This document shows, in pieces, positions 1 to 8,657 of a stretch of DNA of 64,000 bases. The translations under genes were made by a program, and so were the position numbers. The notes beneath the pieces were generated by a model. It had not been told where the DNA came from. It ran no database searches and was given only the letters and a program-made list of their open reading frames with translations. The DNA comes from Parvularcula maris (GTDB taxonomy: Bacteria; Pseudomonadota; Alphaproteobacteria; Caulobacterales; Parvularculaceae). The DNA lies in assembly GCF_024505085.1 (NCBI RefSeq), contig NZ_JANIBC010000001.1, forward strand, positions 124,001-188,000. The letters run 5' to 3'. Every line of letters starts with the position of its first letter. Position 1 is the first letter of the stretch.

Positions 1-160
1 GGTCGATGGTCAAACCACGGCGCACTACGCCTCGGAGATGCTGGAGGGCCGCGGGGTGACCATCACCGGCATGGCCAGGGGCGTGCCGGTGGGCGGCGAG
101 CTCGATGTGCTGGACGAAGGAACCTTGGCTGCTGCACTAAAAGCCAGGCGGCCGGTGTAA
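1..160 (+). CDS. recR: Recombination protein RecR, C-terminal fragment (5' end outside window)
   Basis: The first 53 codons, read from base 2, end in TAA at 158-160. They give the RecR C-terminus, including the conserved stretch '[18 protein letters not shown]' followed by a basic ARRPV tail. RecR acts with RecF and RecO in loading RecA at single-stranded gaps. The visible part belongs to the Toprim-to-C-terminal segment that follows the zinc finger. Only about a quarter of the usual ~200 residues is present because the window begins inside the gene. A family A hairpin repeat starts one base after the stop codon. Confidence 0.93.
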   Translation, partial: VDGQTTAHYASEMLEGRGVTITGMARGVPVGGELDVLDEGTLAAALKARRPV

Positions 161-161
161 G

Positions 162-239
162 CGTAGGGCGGAACGCAAAGCTTTCCGCCTGCAACGATAG
201 CGCCCTTGAACGGCGGATGGCTTCGCAATCCGCCCTACG
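162..239. repeat. Family A hairpin repeat, copy A1
   Basis: Imperfect inverted repeat with outer arms CGTAGGGCGG (162-171) and CCGCCCTACG (230-239) around internal ...TTCCGCC / GGCGGAT... segments. It starts one base after the recR stop. Its right end runs into the GGAGG that serves as the ribosome binding site of the next gene, so the repeat edge helps to form that signal. Confidence 0.85.
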
Positions 240-247
240 GAGGAAAC

Positions 248-607
248 ATGAAAGCCTACTTTGCCCTCTTGTCCGCTTTTGCTTCCCTCGTCGCCACAGC
301 CTTCGCTGGCGAGGTCGAGATCGTCGGTGTCGAGATCGACCACCTGCGTGAGCAAAGCTTCCGCGTCTCCGTCACCCTCCGCCATGATGACGAGGGTTGG
401 GGTCACTACGCCGATAAGTGGGAAGTGTTGAACGCCGATGGCGAGAAGCTCGGCGAGCGGGTCCTCGCCCATCCCCATGTGGATGAGCAGCCCTTCACCC
501 GGTCGACCACCATGACCATTCCTGAGGGTGTGGAGGAGGTGACCATCCGTGCACGGGACAGCGTGCATGGCTGGGCGGAAGAAACGGTGACAAAGGAAGT
601 GCCGTAG
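248..607 (+). CDS. Small secreted protein of unknown function
   Basis: 119 residues. I chose ATG 248 over the upstream in-frame ATG 206 because it has GGAGGAAAC just upstream and yields a clean signal peptide (MKAYFALLSAFASLVATAFA, cleavage expected after AFA). The mature part, about 99 residues, is acidic, lacks cysteines and ends in a predicted beta-rich segment (TMTIPEGVEEVTIRARDS), so it may be a small beta-sandwich exported to the periplasm. I do not recognise the family. The TAG stop at 605-607 lies inside the arm of repeat A2. Confidence 0.75.
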   Translation: MKAYFALLSAFASLVATAFAGEVEIVGVEIDHLREQSFRVSVTLRHDDEGWGHYADKWEVLNADGEKLGERVLAHPHVDEQPFTRSTTMTIPEGVEEVTIRARDSVHGWAEETVTKEVP

Positions 608-678
608 GGCGGGCGGCGAAGCCGACCGCGCTGCTACGGTAAGAAACTGGCTCGCGGCCGGCTCCAACGCCCGCCTAC
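603..678. repeat. Family A hairpin repeat, copy A2
   Basis: Left arm CGTAGGGCGGGCG and right arm CGCCCGCCTAC enclose about 50 bases. The element fills the whole junction between two convergent genes. Its left arm contains the stop codon of the plus-strand gene and its right end touches the stop codon of the minus-strand gene. Confidence 0.8.
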
Positions 679-1004
679 TAGGCCTTAGGGTCGAATGGAA
701 CGAACCGAATGTCGTAGGCGTGGTTGGTTTCTGTGGGAGGGATGGAAGGGTCAGTTCGGTAGAAATCAATCTTACCGTCCAGAGCAAACCCTACTTCTGT
801 GCTGACGCTTCGGAATAGGTCGAAGGCGGTGTCGTCGTCCTCTGCCCACATTCGCATCGACGTGACTGCCGGACCCAGTGGAGGTTCAAAGCCATGCTTC
901 TGCTCCAGTACTGCACCTGCGGCCATCAACGTATAGTGCGTAAGCGGTGTTTTGAGCCGACCGTAGCGGAGTTTGAGTTTCCAGTCGGTCGGCTCATTAG
1001 TCAT
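678..1004 (-). CDS. Hypothetical cytosolic protein co-transcribed with ahcY
   Basis: 108 residues, with ATG at 1002-1004, one base after the ahcY stop codon (1006-1008). It is therefore very likely translated from the ahcY message by termination-reinitiation. The protein is soluble and rich in charged and aromatic residues, with no signal peptide, membrane segment or cysteine. I recognise no family. The pattern 'ISTEVGF..DGKIDFYRTDP' near residues 68-88 suggests an alpha/beta fold only weakly. Proximity to ahcY hints at a role tied to methyl-cycle expression, but that is inference. Confidence 0.7.
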   Translation of the reverse strand: MTNEPTDWKLKLRYGRLKTPLTHYTLMAAGAVLEQKHGFEPPLGPAVTSMRMWAEDDDTAFDLFRSVSTEVGFALDGKIDFYRTDPSIPPTETNHAYDIRFVPFDPKA

Positions 1005-1005
1005 T

Positions 1006-2406
1006 CTAGTACCGGTAGTCTTCGCCCTTGAAGGGGCCGTTCTTCTGCACGCCGATATAGTCCGCCTGCTCCTGGCTCAGCTCGCTGAGGTTCGCGCCGA
1101 CATGGGCGAGATGGAGGCTGGCGACTTTCTCGTCGAGGTGCTTCGGTAGGACATAGACCTGGTTCTTGTACTTACCGTCGTCATTGTTCGCGAAGAGCTC
1201 GATCTGGGCCAGGGTCTGGTTGGTGAAGCTGGCCGACATGACGAAGCTGGGGTGCCCTGTCGCGTTGCCTAGGTTCACGAGGCGGCCTTGGCTGAGGAGG
1301 ATGATCCGCTTCTCATCGGTCAGGTGCACCATGTCCACCTGGTCCTTGATATTCGTCCACGGATAGTTCTTCAGCGCATCGACTTGGATCTCGTTGTCGA
1401 AATGGCCGATATTGCAGATGATGGCCATGTCCTTGGCCTCGCGCATATGGTCAGCTGTCAGAACGTCTTTGTTGCCCGTGGCGGTGACCACGATGTCCGA
1501 GCGGGGCATGGCCTGCTCCATGGTGACGACCTCGTAGCCGTCCATGGCCGCCTGGAGGGCGCAGATGGGGTCGACCTCGGTCACCATGACCCGGCAGCCC
1601 GCGCCGCGAAGGGACGCAGCCGAGCCCTTGCCGACATCGCCGTAGCCCGCGACGGTGGCGACCTTGCCGGCCATCATGACGTCGGTGCCCCGGCGGATGG
1701 CGTCGACCAGCGATTCCTTGCAGCCGTACTTGTTGTCGAATTTCGACTTGGTGACCGAGTCGTTCACGTTGATCGCGGGGAAGGGGAGGGTGCCTTCCTT
1801 CGCACGCTGATAGAGGCGCATGACGCCGGTGGTGGTTTCCTCGGTGACGCCTTTGATCGAGGCTTTGACCTTGGAGTAGAAGCCGGGGTCGCGCTCTAGG
1901 CGGCGCTTGATCGTGGCGAAGAAGGCCTCCTCTTCCTCGTTGGAGGGGTTTTCAAGCACGGAAGGATCGCTCTCGGCCTGGCTGCCGATCAGGATCAGCA
2001 TGGTGGCGTCGCCGCCATCGTCGAGGATCATGTTGGCATAGGAGCCGTCCGGCCACTCCCAGATCCGATCGCAGAAGTCCCAGTACTCCTCCAGCGTCTC
2101 GCCCTTATGGGCGAAGACCGGCGTCCCCGACGCGGCGATGGCGGCGGCGGCATGATCCTGGGTGGAGAAGATGTTGCAGCTCACCCAGCGCACCTCGGCG
2201 CCGAGGGCCTCGAGGGTACGGATCAGCACTGCCGTCTGGATGGTCATGTGCAAGGAACCCGCGATGCGCGCGCCCTTGAGCGGCTTCGATTGGCCGTATT
2301 CGGCGCGGGTCGCCATCAGGCCGGGCATCTCGTGCTCGGCGATGGCGATCTCCTTCTCACCGAACTCGGCAAGGCTGATGTCTTTGACGGCGTAGTCCTG
2401 GGCCAT
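1006..2406 (-). CDS. ahcY: Adenosylhomocysteinase (S-adenosyl-L-homocysteine hydrolase)
   Basis: Cytosolic NAD-dependent enzyme that splits S-adenosylhomocysteine into adenosine and homocysteine, removing the inhibitory product of methyltransferases. The 466 residues match the usual bacterial length. Visible landmarks are the N-terminal substrate region '[20 protein letters not shown]', the '[13 protein letters not shown]' loop, the catalytic lysine region '[14 protein letters not shown]', the NAD-binding glycine motif '[12 protein letters not shown]', the 'NIGHFDNEI' segment and the terminal Lys/Tyr tail ending in YRY that reaches into the partner subunit. ATG 2406 is preceded by GGAGGA. A perfect palindrome 48 bases upstream is a likely operator. 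A 108-residue gene follows after one base. Confidence 0.98.
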   Translation of the reverse strand: MAQDYAVKDISLAEFGEKEIAIAEHEMPGLMATRAEYGQSKPLKGARIAGSLHMTIQTAVLIRTLEALGAEVRWVSCNIFSTQDHAAAAIAASGTPVFAHKGETLEEYWDFCDRIWEWPDGSYANMILDDGGDATMLILIGSQAESDPSVLENPSNEEEEAFFATIKRRLERDPGFYSKVKASIKGVTEETTTGVMRLYQRAKEGTLPFPAINVNDSVTKSKFDNKYGCKESLVDAIRRGTDVMMAGKVATVAGYGDVGKGSAASLRGAGCRVMVTEVDPICALQAAMDGYEVVTMEQAMPRSDIVVTATGNKDVLTADHMREAKDMAIICNIGHFDNEIQVDALKNYPWTNIKDQVDMVHLTDEKRIILLSQGRLVNLGNATGHPSFVMSASFTNQTLAQIELFANNDDGKYKNQVYVLPKHLDEKVASLHLAHVGANLSELSQEQADYIGVQKNGPFKGEDYRY

Positions 2407-2453
2407 GGGTCCTCCTGATCATCCTGGCCGGGGCGGTAGCAGGGCAGGGAGGG

Positions 2454-2475
2454 GATATAAAGCTTTCTTTATATC
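2454..2475. promoter_or_regulatory. Palindromic operator upstream of ahcY (SahR/SamR-like site)
   Basis: Perfect inverted repeat: 9-base arms GATATAAAG and CTTTATATC with a 4-base spacer CTTT, in the 119-base divergent region between ahcY and the PH-domain gene. It lies 48 bases before the ahcY start. An AT-rich perfect palindrome in such GC-rich DNA is unlikely by chance. ArsR-family regulators of the S-adenosylhomocysteine cycle (SahR type) are known to control ahcY in Proteobacteria through palindromes. Assigning this site to such a regulator is inference; the regulator gene is not in the window. Confidence 0.65.
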
Positions 2476-2525
2476 GCTCTGGCTCCTACCACACCATTCG
2501 AGGGCACGGAAAGGAAGATCGCCGG

Positions 2526-3116
2526 ATGCGCAAAGACCGGAACCGAGGAAAGAACCAGGATGAGTTCGAGAGGTTCCTTGATCCAGGGGAATTGATTCTA
2601 TGGCGTGGCGAAGCAGGAAGTGGTGTGGCCTTCTCGCCCTTCGATGCCTTTCTCATTCCGTTCGCGCTTGTTTGGACCTCTGTGCCCCTATCCATGATTG
2701 GGTTGACCTCGACTGGCATGGCGTCACAGTCGAACGACATTGATGCCTTCTTTATACCCTTTACTATCGTTCCTCTTCTGTTCGTAATATTCGGATGTTA
2801 TCTCCTGTTTGGTCGCTTTCTTATTGATATGAGGAGGCGATCCAAAACTTCGTATGCTTTGACGAATGATCGAGCTCTTATTTTTAAACCGGGAGGTTCC
2901 CTCGAGGCTAGAGCCATTAATCCTTCTACTGAGCTAACATTGAAAACTGGTCGAAAAGGTTCGTTGACCTTTGGTTCCTCCACCTTAAACTTCTTCGATC
3001 CAATGGCTCAAATTGCTATGTTGACTGGGCAGAAGGCAGGGTTTGTTTTCGAGCGGATTGATGACGCCGAAAAGGTCTACCGTCTAGTGAGAAACCTTCA
3101 GAAAGAACAGCAATAG
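2526..3116 (+). CDS. Two-helix membrane protein with bacterial PH-like domain, AT-rich gene
   Basis: 196 residues: a soluble start, two hydrophobic helices (about 38-60 and 76-102, separated by a polar loop), then a beta-rich C-terminal domain with the pattern 'TSYALTNDRALIF...' typical of bacterial PH (bPH2/YdbT-type) domains, where 'YALTN.R.li' opens the fold. Function in bacteria is generally unknown; these proteins sit in the inner membrane with the PH domain in the cytosol. ATG 2526 follows AAAGGAAGA. Base composition is near 45-50 percent GC, far below all neighbours, and codon use is correspondingly different (many AAA, ATT, CTT), which points to recent horizontal acquisition. It is divergent from ahcY. 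Confidence 0.75.
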   Translation: MRKDRNRGKNQDEFERFLDPGELILWRGEAGSGVAFSPFDAFLIPFALVWTSVPLSMIGLTSTGMASQSNDIDAFFIPFTIVPLLFVIFGCYLLFGRFLIDMRRRSKTSYALTNDRALIFKPGGSLEARAINPSTELTLKTGRKGSLTFGSSTLNFFDPMAQIAMLTGQKAGFVFERIDDAEKVYRLVRNLQKEQQ

Positions 3117-3181
3117 CTTTCGTCTGCTGGTCGTCCTTACCGACGGGCCTACAATCAACGGGCGACCTTAGGAGCAGATCC

Positions 3182-4060
3182 ATGAACAACAGCGCCTTTC
3201 TGCCATCGGCAGCCTACCGCCTCTACGACCGCTACTGCCACGGTGAGATCGACCGGAGAGCCTTCTTCGATGGGCTCGGCCGGGTGGCGGGGGGCGCTGC
3301 AGCCGCCTCGGCCATGGCGGCGGCGCTTCTGCCGAACTACGCCCTGGCGCAGCAGGTCAAACCCGACGACCCCCGCATCAGGACCGAGCGCTTCTCCTAC
3401 GACTCGCCTGACGGCGCCGGGAAGATGCAGGGGCTCCTGGCGCGTCCGAAGGAGGTGATCGAGGTCCCGGCCGTCCTGGTCGTGCACGAGAACCGCGGGC
3501 TCAACCCTTACGTCGAGGACGTGGCGCGCAGGCTCGCGCTGGAGGGGTATGTGGCGCTGGCCCCCGACGCTCTGTTCCCGCTAGGCGGCTATCCGGGCAA
3601 TGACGATGACGGCCGCGCCATGCAGCGCGAGCGGGACCGCGCCGAGATGGTGGCGGACTTCCGCGCCGGTGCCCTCGCCGTGAGGGGCCACGAGCAGTCG
3701 ACCGGTAAGCTCGGCGCGGTGGGTTTCTGCTTTGGCGGTTATGTGGTGAACGAGCTTGCCGTGACCATGCCTGAGCTCGATGCCGCCGTGCCCTATTACG
3801 GCGGCTGGCCAGAAGCATCGCAGGCGGAGGATCTGTCGGCGGCGCTGATGGTGCAGCTCGCGGGCCTCGACGACCGTGTGAATGCGGGCTGGCCTCCTTA
3901 CGAGGAAGCGCTGCTCGAAGCGGGCAAGAGCTACTCCGCCCATATCTATGAGGGTGTGAACCACGGCTTCCACAACGACTCGACCAGCCGCTACGACGAA
4001 GAAGCCGCTGAGCTTTCCTGGGAGAGGACGCTGGCCTTCTTCAAGGAGCAGCTCAGCTAG
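3182..4060 (+). CDS. Dienelactone hydrolase family protein, probably exported
   Basis: 292-residue alpha/beta hydrolase. The catalytic cysteine lies in 'GFCFGGY' (Cys183); the acid is probably in 'LAGLDDRV' and the histidine in 'EGVNHGFHND', giving the Cys-Asp-His triad of dienelactone hydrolases. The N-terminus carries 'IDRRAFFDGLG' followed by an Ala/Gly-rich hydrophobic stretch and 'ALAQ', which resembles a Tat signal set after a short cytosolic lead; this family often has such a leader. The likely role is hydrolysis of lactones or esters in the periplasm; the true substrate is unknown. The gene overlaps the convergent DAAO-like gene by 8 bases, so no terminator can lie between them. Confidence 0.88.
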   Translation: MNNSAFLPSAAYRLYDRYCHGEIDRRAFFDGLGRVAGGAAAASAMAAALLPNYALAQQVKPDDPRIRTERFSYDSPDGAGKMQGLLARPKEVIEVPAVLVVHENRGLNPYVEDVARRLALEGYVALAPDALFPLGGYPGNDDDGRAMQRERDRAEMVADFRAGALAVRGHEQSTGKLGAVGFCFGGYVVNELAVTMPELDAAVPYYGGWPEASQAEDLSAALMVQLAGLDDRVNAGWPPYEEALLEAGKSYSAHIYEGVNHGFHNDSTSRYDEEAAELSWERTLAFFKEQLS

Positions 4061-5051
4061 GCAGCACTTTGGAGGCGATCGCGAAGGCCTCTTCGTACTC
4101 TTCTTGCGAGGGGGTCTCGTCATCCACCCCCTCGCCCCAGCCGTCGCCGCCGCGCTTTTGTAGCAAGGTGGTGTCGGCGCGGCGGTAGGCCGTGATCCCT
4201 TGATAAGAGATGGCGACGGGCGGCGCATGACGGCGGGACATCCAGGCGATCTGCCCACGGACGGGGATCAGGCTCTCGTCGCCGAACAGCGCCTTGGCGC
4301 CGTAGCCCGCTGCGTTAACGACGATGGGCTGGGGTAGGCTTTCCAGCTCCTGCCTGTCGCGGAAGCGGCGAATGGAGAGCTGCCCGCCCGCCGCCTCGAA
4401 CTGCGCCCTGATGGCCTGAACGTAACCGGGAATGTCGAAGCCGAGACGCTGGGTACGGACGGCGTAGCGGGCACGCAGGCCAAGCTCTGCAGTGCTGACC
4501 TCGCGCGGGGCGGGTGTCAGCTCTTCCAGGCGCCGTTCCAGCGGGCCTAGCCGCGCCGACGGTGCGTCGTCGTCCAGCTCGAAACGGGCGGTCATCGCGG
4601 CCATGCCGGTGAAGCGCAGGTGACGGCGATAGGCCGTCCGTGCCCACCCCTCCCACCTAGCGGCGAAGCCTTCGTCTCGGCGCATGGTCAATCGGCTGTC
4701 GGGCGTCCAGAAGCCGGTGGCGAAGGCAGACCGGGTGCGGAGGGGCGGCTCGGCGGTGTAGATGGTGACATGGCACCCTGCTTCTTGCAGCGTGAGCGCG
4801 GTCGTCAGTCCGATGGCGCCCGCACCGATGACGGCGACGGGCGCTGCCTCGCCCACCAGACGCCGCACTTCCTCCGCACACCCCCAGGAAAGCGACCAGC
4901 CTGCTCCCCCATGGCCGTAATGGTGGATCAGGCGTTTGGAGCCAAGCGCCTCCTCTTCGATGCGAGGACCGTCGGGCCGGTAGGGGCGGATGCAGACCGT
5001 TATCCGCTTAAGACGGTCAGGTGCGAAATCCGCTGCCCTGAGGTCGATCAC
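4053..5051 (-). CDS. D-amino-acid-oxidase-like FAD oxidoreductase, circularly permuted
   Basis: 332 residues of the DAO fold in a permuted order. The segment that normally closes D-amino acid oxidases comes first: 'CIRPYRPDGPRIEEEALG' (about 20-37) and 'HHYGHGGAGWSLSWGCA' (about 43-59). Only then comes the FAD dinucleotide motif 'VAVIGAGAIGLTTALTLQEA' (about 73-92) that normally opens the protein. The middle and end ('VNAAGYGAKALFGDE', 'VRGQIAWMS', 'ISYQGITAYRR') follow the usual order. It probably oxidises a D-amino acid or related amine with FAD. The start is GTG at 5051, overlapping the upstream stop by four bases (GTGA). It is the last gene of the operon that begins with the DUF885 gene. 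There is no convincing signal peptide. Confidence 0.85.
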   Translation of the reverse strand: MIDLRAADFAPDRLKRITVCIRPYRPDGPRIEEEALGSKRLIHHYGHGGAGWSLSWGCAEEVRRLVGEAAPVAVIGAGAIGLTTALTLQEAGCHVTIYTAEPPLRTRSAFATGFWTPDSRLTMRRDEGFAARWEGWARTAYRRHLRFTGMAAMTARFELDDDAPSARLGPLERRLEELTPAPREVSTAELGLRARYAVRTQRLGFDIPGYVQAIRAQFEAAGGQLSIRRFRDRQELESLPQPIVVNAAGYGAKALFGDESLIPVRGQIAWMSRRHAPPVAISYQGITAYRRADTTLLQKRGGDGWGEGVDDETPSQEEYEEAFAIASKVLPS

Positions 5052-5941
5052 CGCCTGCGCATCTCGGCGATAGCGCGCAATCCCTCGCGATAGGTAGGGT
5101 AGGTCAGCGTACCCACCAGCTCACGAAGCCGACCGTTCCCGAGCCGCTTGCTCTCCGCGTAGAAGCTCCTTGCCATGGGCGATAGCTCCTCTTCGATGTC
5201 CTCGAAGCGCTGAAGGGGCGGTGGTTCGATACCGAGCAGCTCGGCGGCGAAGGTGATCGGATCGGCCGGGGGCGAGGGCTCGTCATCGGCGAAGTTGACG
5301 ATCGCGGGCGGGTTCTCCGCTTCGGCCAAGGCATACAGCCCCCTGACGATATCGTCCCGGTGGATACGGTTGAAGACGTGGCCCGGCTTTTCCAGCCGCC
5401 TCGTCAGTCCTGCCCTTGCGCCCGTGGTGTCGCCCGAAAGGCTGTCCACCGCGCTACGCCCCGGCCCGTAGATACCCGCCAATCGGCAGAGGGTGAGGGT
5501 GGCGCCGTTCTCTTCGGCAAAATCGGCCCACGTCCTCTCAGCGGCGAGCCGGGCCTTGCCCCGCTCCGTTCCGGGACGGCACTCCATCTCCTCATCGACC
5601 CAACCGCCGCCGTGGTCGCCGTAAACGCCGGAGGAGGAGAGATAGAGGATTTGAGGCGCTCTGATGAAAGGGCGAGGCCCGAACCCTTGGAGCGCGTGAA
5701 GAGCGGGGCATCCGTCGTCACCGGGCGGTGTGCTGACGACCAGAAGGTCCGCCTCTTCGATCCTGTCGCGGGGCAGGTTGCCGCCCGCTCCCCAGACCAG
5801 GGGGCTGACGCCGGTGCCTGCGATCTGCATGGCTTTTGAAGGCGAGCGGGTGGTGCCCGCAACGTTGCAGCCTGCAGAGGCCAGCTTCGCGGCGAAGGGG
5901 GCCGCAGTGTAGCCGAGCCCGAGGACGAGAACGTCGGTCAT
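5048..5941 (-). CDS. Atypical NAD(P)-dependent extended SDR (YeeZ-like)
   Basis: 297 residues with a Rossmann start 'VLVLGLGYTAAPFAAKLAS' whose glycine pattern (GxGYxxxP) is that of atypical SDRs such as YeeZ. 'YLSSSGVYGDHGGGWVDE' (about 100-117) is the conserved Ser/substrate segment and 'CRLAGIYGPGRSA' the later SDR landmark. The usual catalytic YxxxK is replaced by 'ERGKARLAAER', so classic SDR chemistry is doubtful; the protein may reduce an unusual substrate or bind a sugar nucleotide without turnover. ATGA overlaps join it to the phosphatase gene before it and GTGA to the DAAO-like gene after it, showing tight translational coupling. Confidence 0.82.
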   Translation of the reverse strand: MTDVLVLGLGYTAAPFAAKLASAGCNVAGTTRSPSKAMQIAGTGVSPLVWGAGGNLPRDRIEEADLLVVSTPPGDDGCPALHALQGFGPRPFIRAPQILYLSSSGVYGDHGGGWVDEEMECRPGTERGKARLAAERTWADFAEENGATLTLCRLAGIYGPGRSAVDSLSGDTTGARAGLTRRLEKPGHVFNRIHRDDIVRGLYALAEAENPPAIVNFADDEPSPPADPITFAAELLGIEPPPLQRFEDIEEELSPMARSFYAESKRLGNGRLRELVGTLTYPTYREGLRAIAEMRRR

Positions 5942-6372
5942 GTCGCGAGCTGCGAGAGGATGCGGTCCGAGGCTTCCTCCAGAAGGTCGAGCACGTGTTC
6001 GAACCCGTCCTCGCCGCCGTAATAGGGGTCGGGGACATCCTGGTCCATCAGCTTGGAGACCCAGGCTGTCCAGCCCGGCAGGCGCAGCTCTTCGATGTCC
6101 GCGAGGTTGCTGTCGTCCATGGCGTAGATGGCGTCGAAGTCGAAACCGTCACCGTCGGAGAACTGCCGCGCCCGCAAGGTTGAGAGGTCGTAGCCGCGCT
6201 TTTTTGCAGCGGCCACCATGCGGGGGTCAGACGGCCCGCCCACATGCCAGCCGCCTGTTCCGGCGCTGTCCACCTCTATGTTGAGGCCCCGAGATGCGGC
6301 GCGGGCCCGGAACACACCTTCCGCGGCGGGGGAGCGGCAGATGTTTCCCAGGCAGACGAACAGCACCTTCAT
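5938..6372 (-). CDS. Low-molecular-weight protein-tyrosine phosphatase
   Basis: 144 residues. The P-loop 'CLGNICRS' starts at Cys7, the nucleophile that forms the phosphocysteine, with Arg13 binding phosphate. The general acid lies in 'DVPDPYYGG' near residue 117. Length and architecture match the standard LMW-PTP family. In bacteria these enzymes dephosphorylate tyrosine kinases of polysaccharide export or arginine-phosphorylated proteins; no kinase is nearby, so the partner is unknown. It overlaps the upstream DUF1622 gene and the downstream SDR gene by four bases each. Confidence 0.95.
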   Translation of the reverse strand: MKVLFVCLGNICRSPAAEGVFRARAASRGLNIEVDSAGTGGWHVGGPSDPRMVAAAKKRGYDLSTLRARQFSDGDGFDFDAIYAMDDSNLADIEELRLPGWTAWVSKLMDQDVPDPYYGGEDGFEHVLDLLEEASDRILSQLAT

Positions 6373-6732
6373 GCAGCGGCGCCCTCTTCGCTTGGCTCGG
6401 CGTCCATCTGCAGCTCCTCCAGCTCACGGTTGAGGAAGAAGGAGATCAAAGTACGCACGGCCACGACGATGGCGAGCACGATGACGTCCTCCAGGGTGCG
6501 GTTGACGATGGTGAAGAGGATGTCGGCCACGATCATGAACTCGAGGCCAGCGAGGATATAGGTGCCGAGCCGCAACCTCGCCTCGGCGAAGGCGGAGGAG
6601 ACGCGGCGCTTGCCCATCACCCCTCGGTTCAGAATGGTCCACAGGAAGAGCGCCGCGCCCGAGATAAGGAGCAGCGCCGCAATCGCCTCGATGACGAAGC
6701 CCGCCGCCTGAAACAGAAAGGCCGCGAACGCC

Positions 6733-6749
<17 letters not shown>
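6369..6749 (-). CDS. DUF1622 family inner-membrane protein
   Basis: 126 residues from ATG 6749, which I chose because the longer upstream reading is an out-of-frame shadow of the DUF885 gene. Three hydrophobic helices are visible: about residues 8-32, 50-75 and 80-102. The central charged stretch 'RLRLGTYILAGLEFMIVADI' is characteristic of DUF1622. The family is a small integral membrane protein of unknown role, found across Proteobacteria and Actinobacteria. The start lies 17 bases inside the end of the DUF885 gene and the stop overlaps the phosphatase start (ATGA). Confidence 0.88.
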
Positions 6750-8529
<1,780 letters not shown>

Positions 8530-8657
8530 CAGCGGACTGTAACGGTTTTTCGCTTCCCTTCGGAAGGGCTGTTCTGCAAATGTACTCGCCTAATTGCAGT
8601 TCATCGGGGCATGACGTGGCACAGCAGGCGCAGCTACTGGCGGAGGTGGCACCCGTG

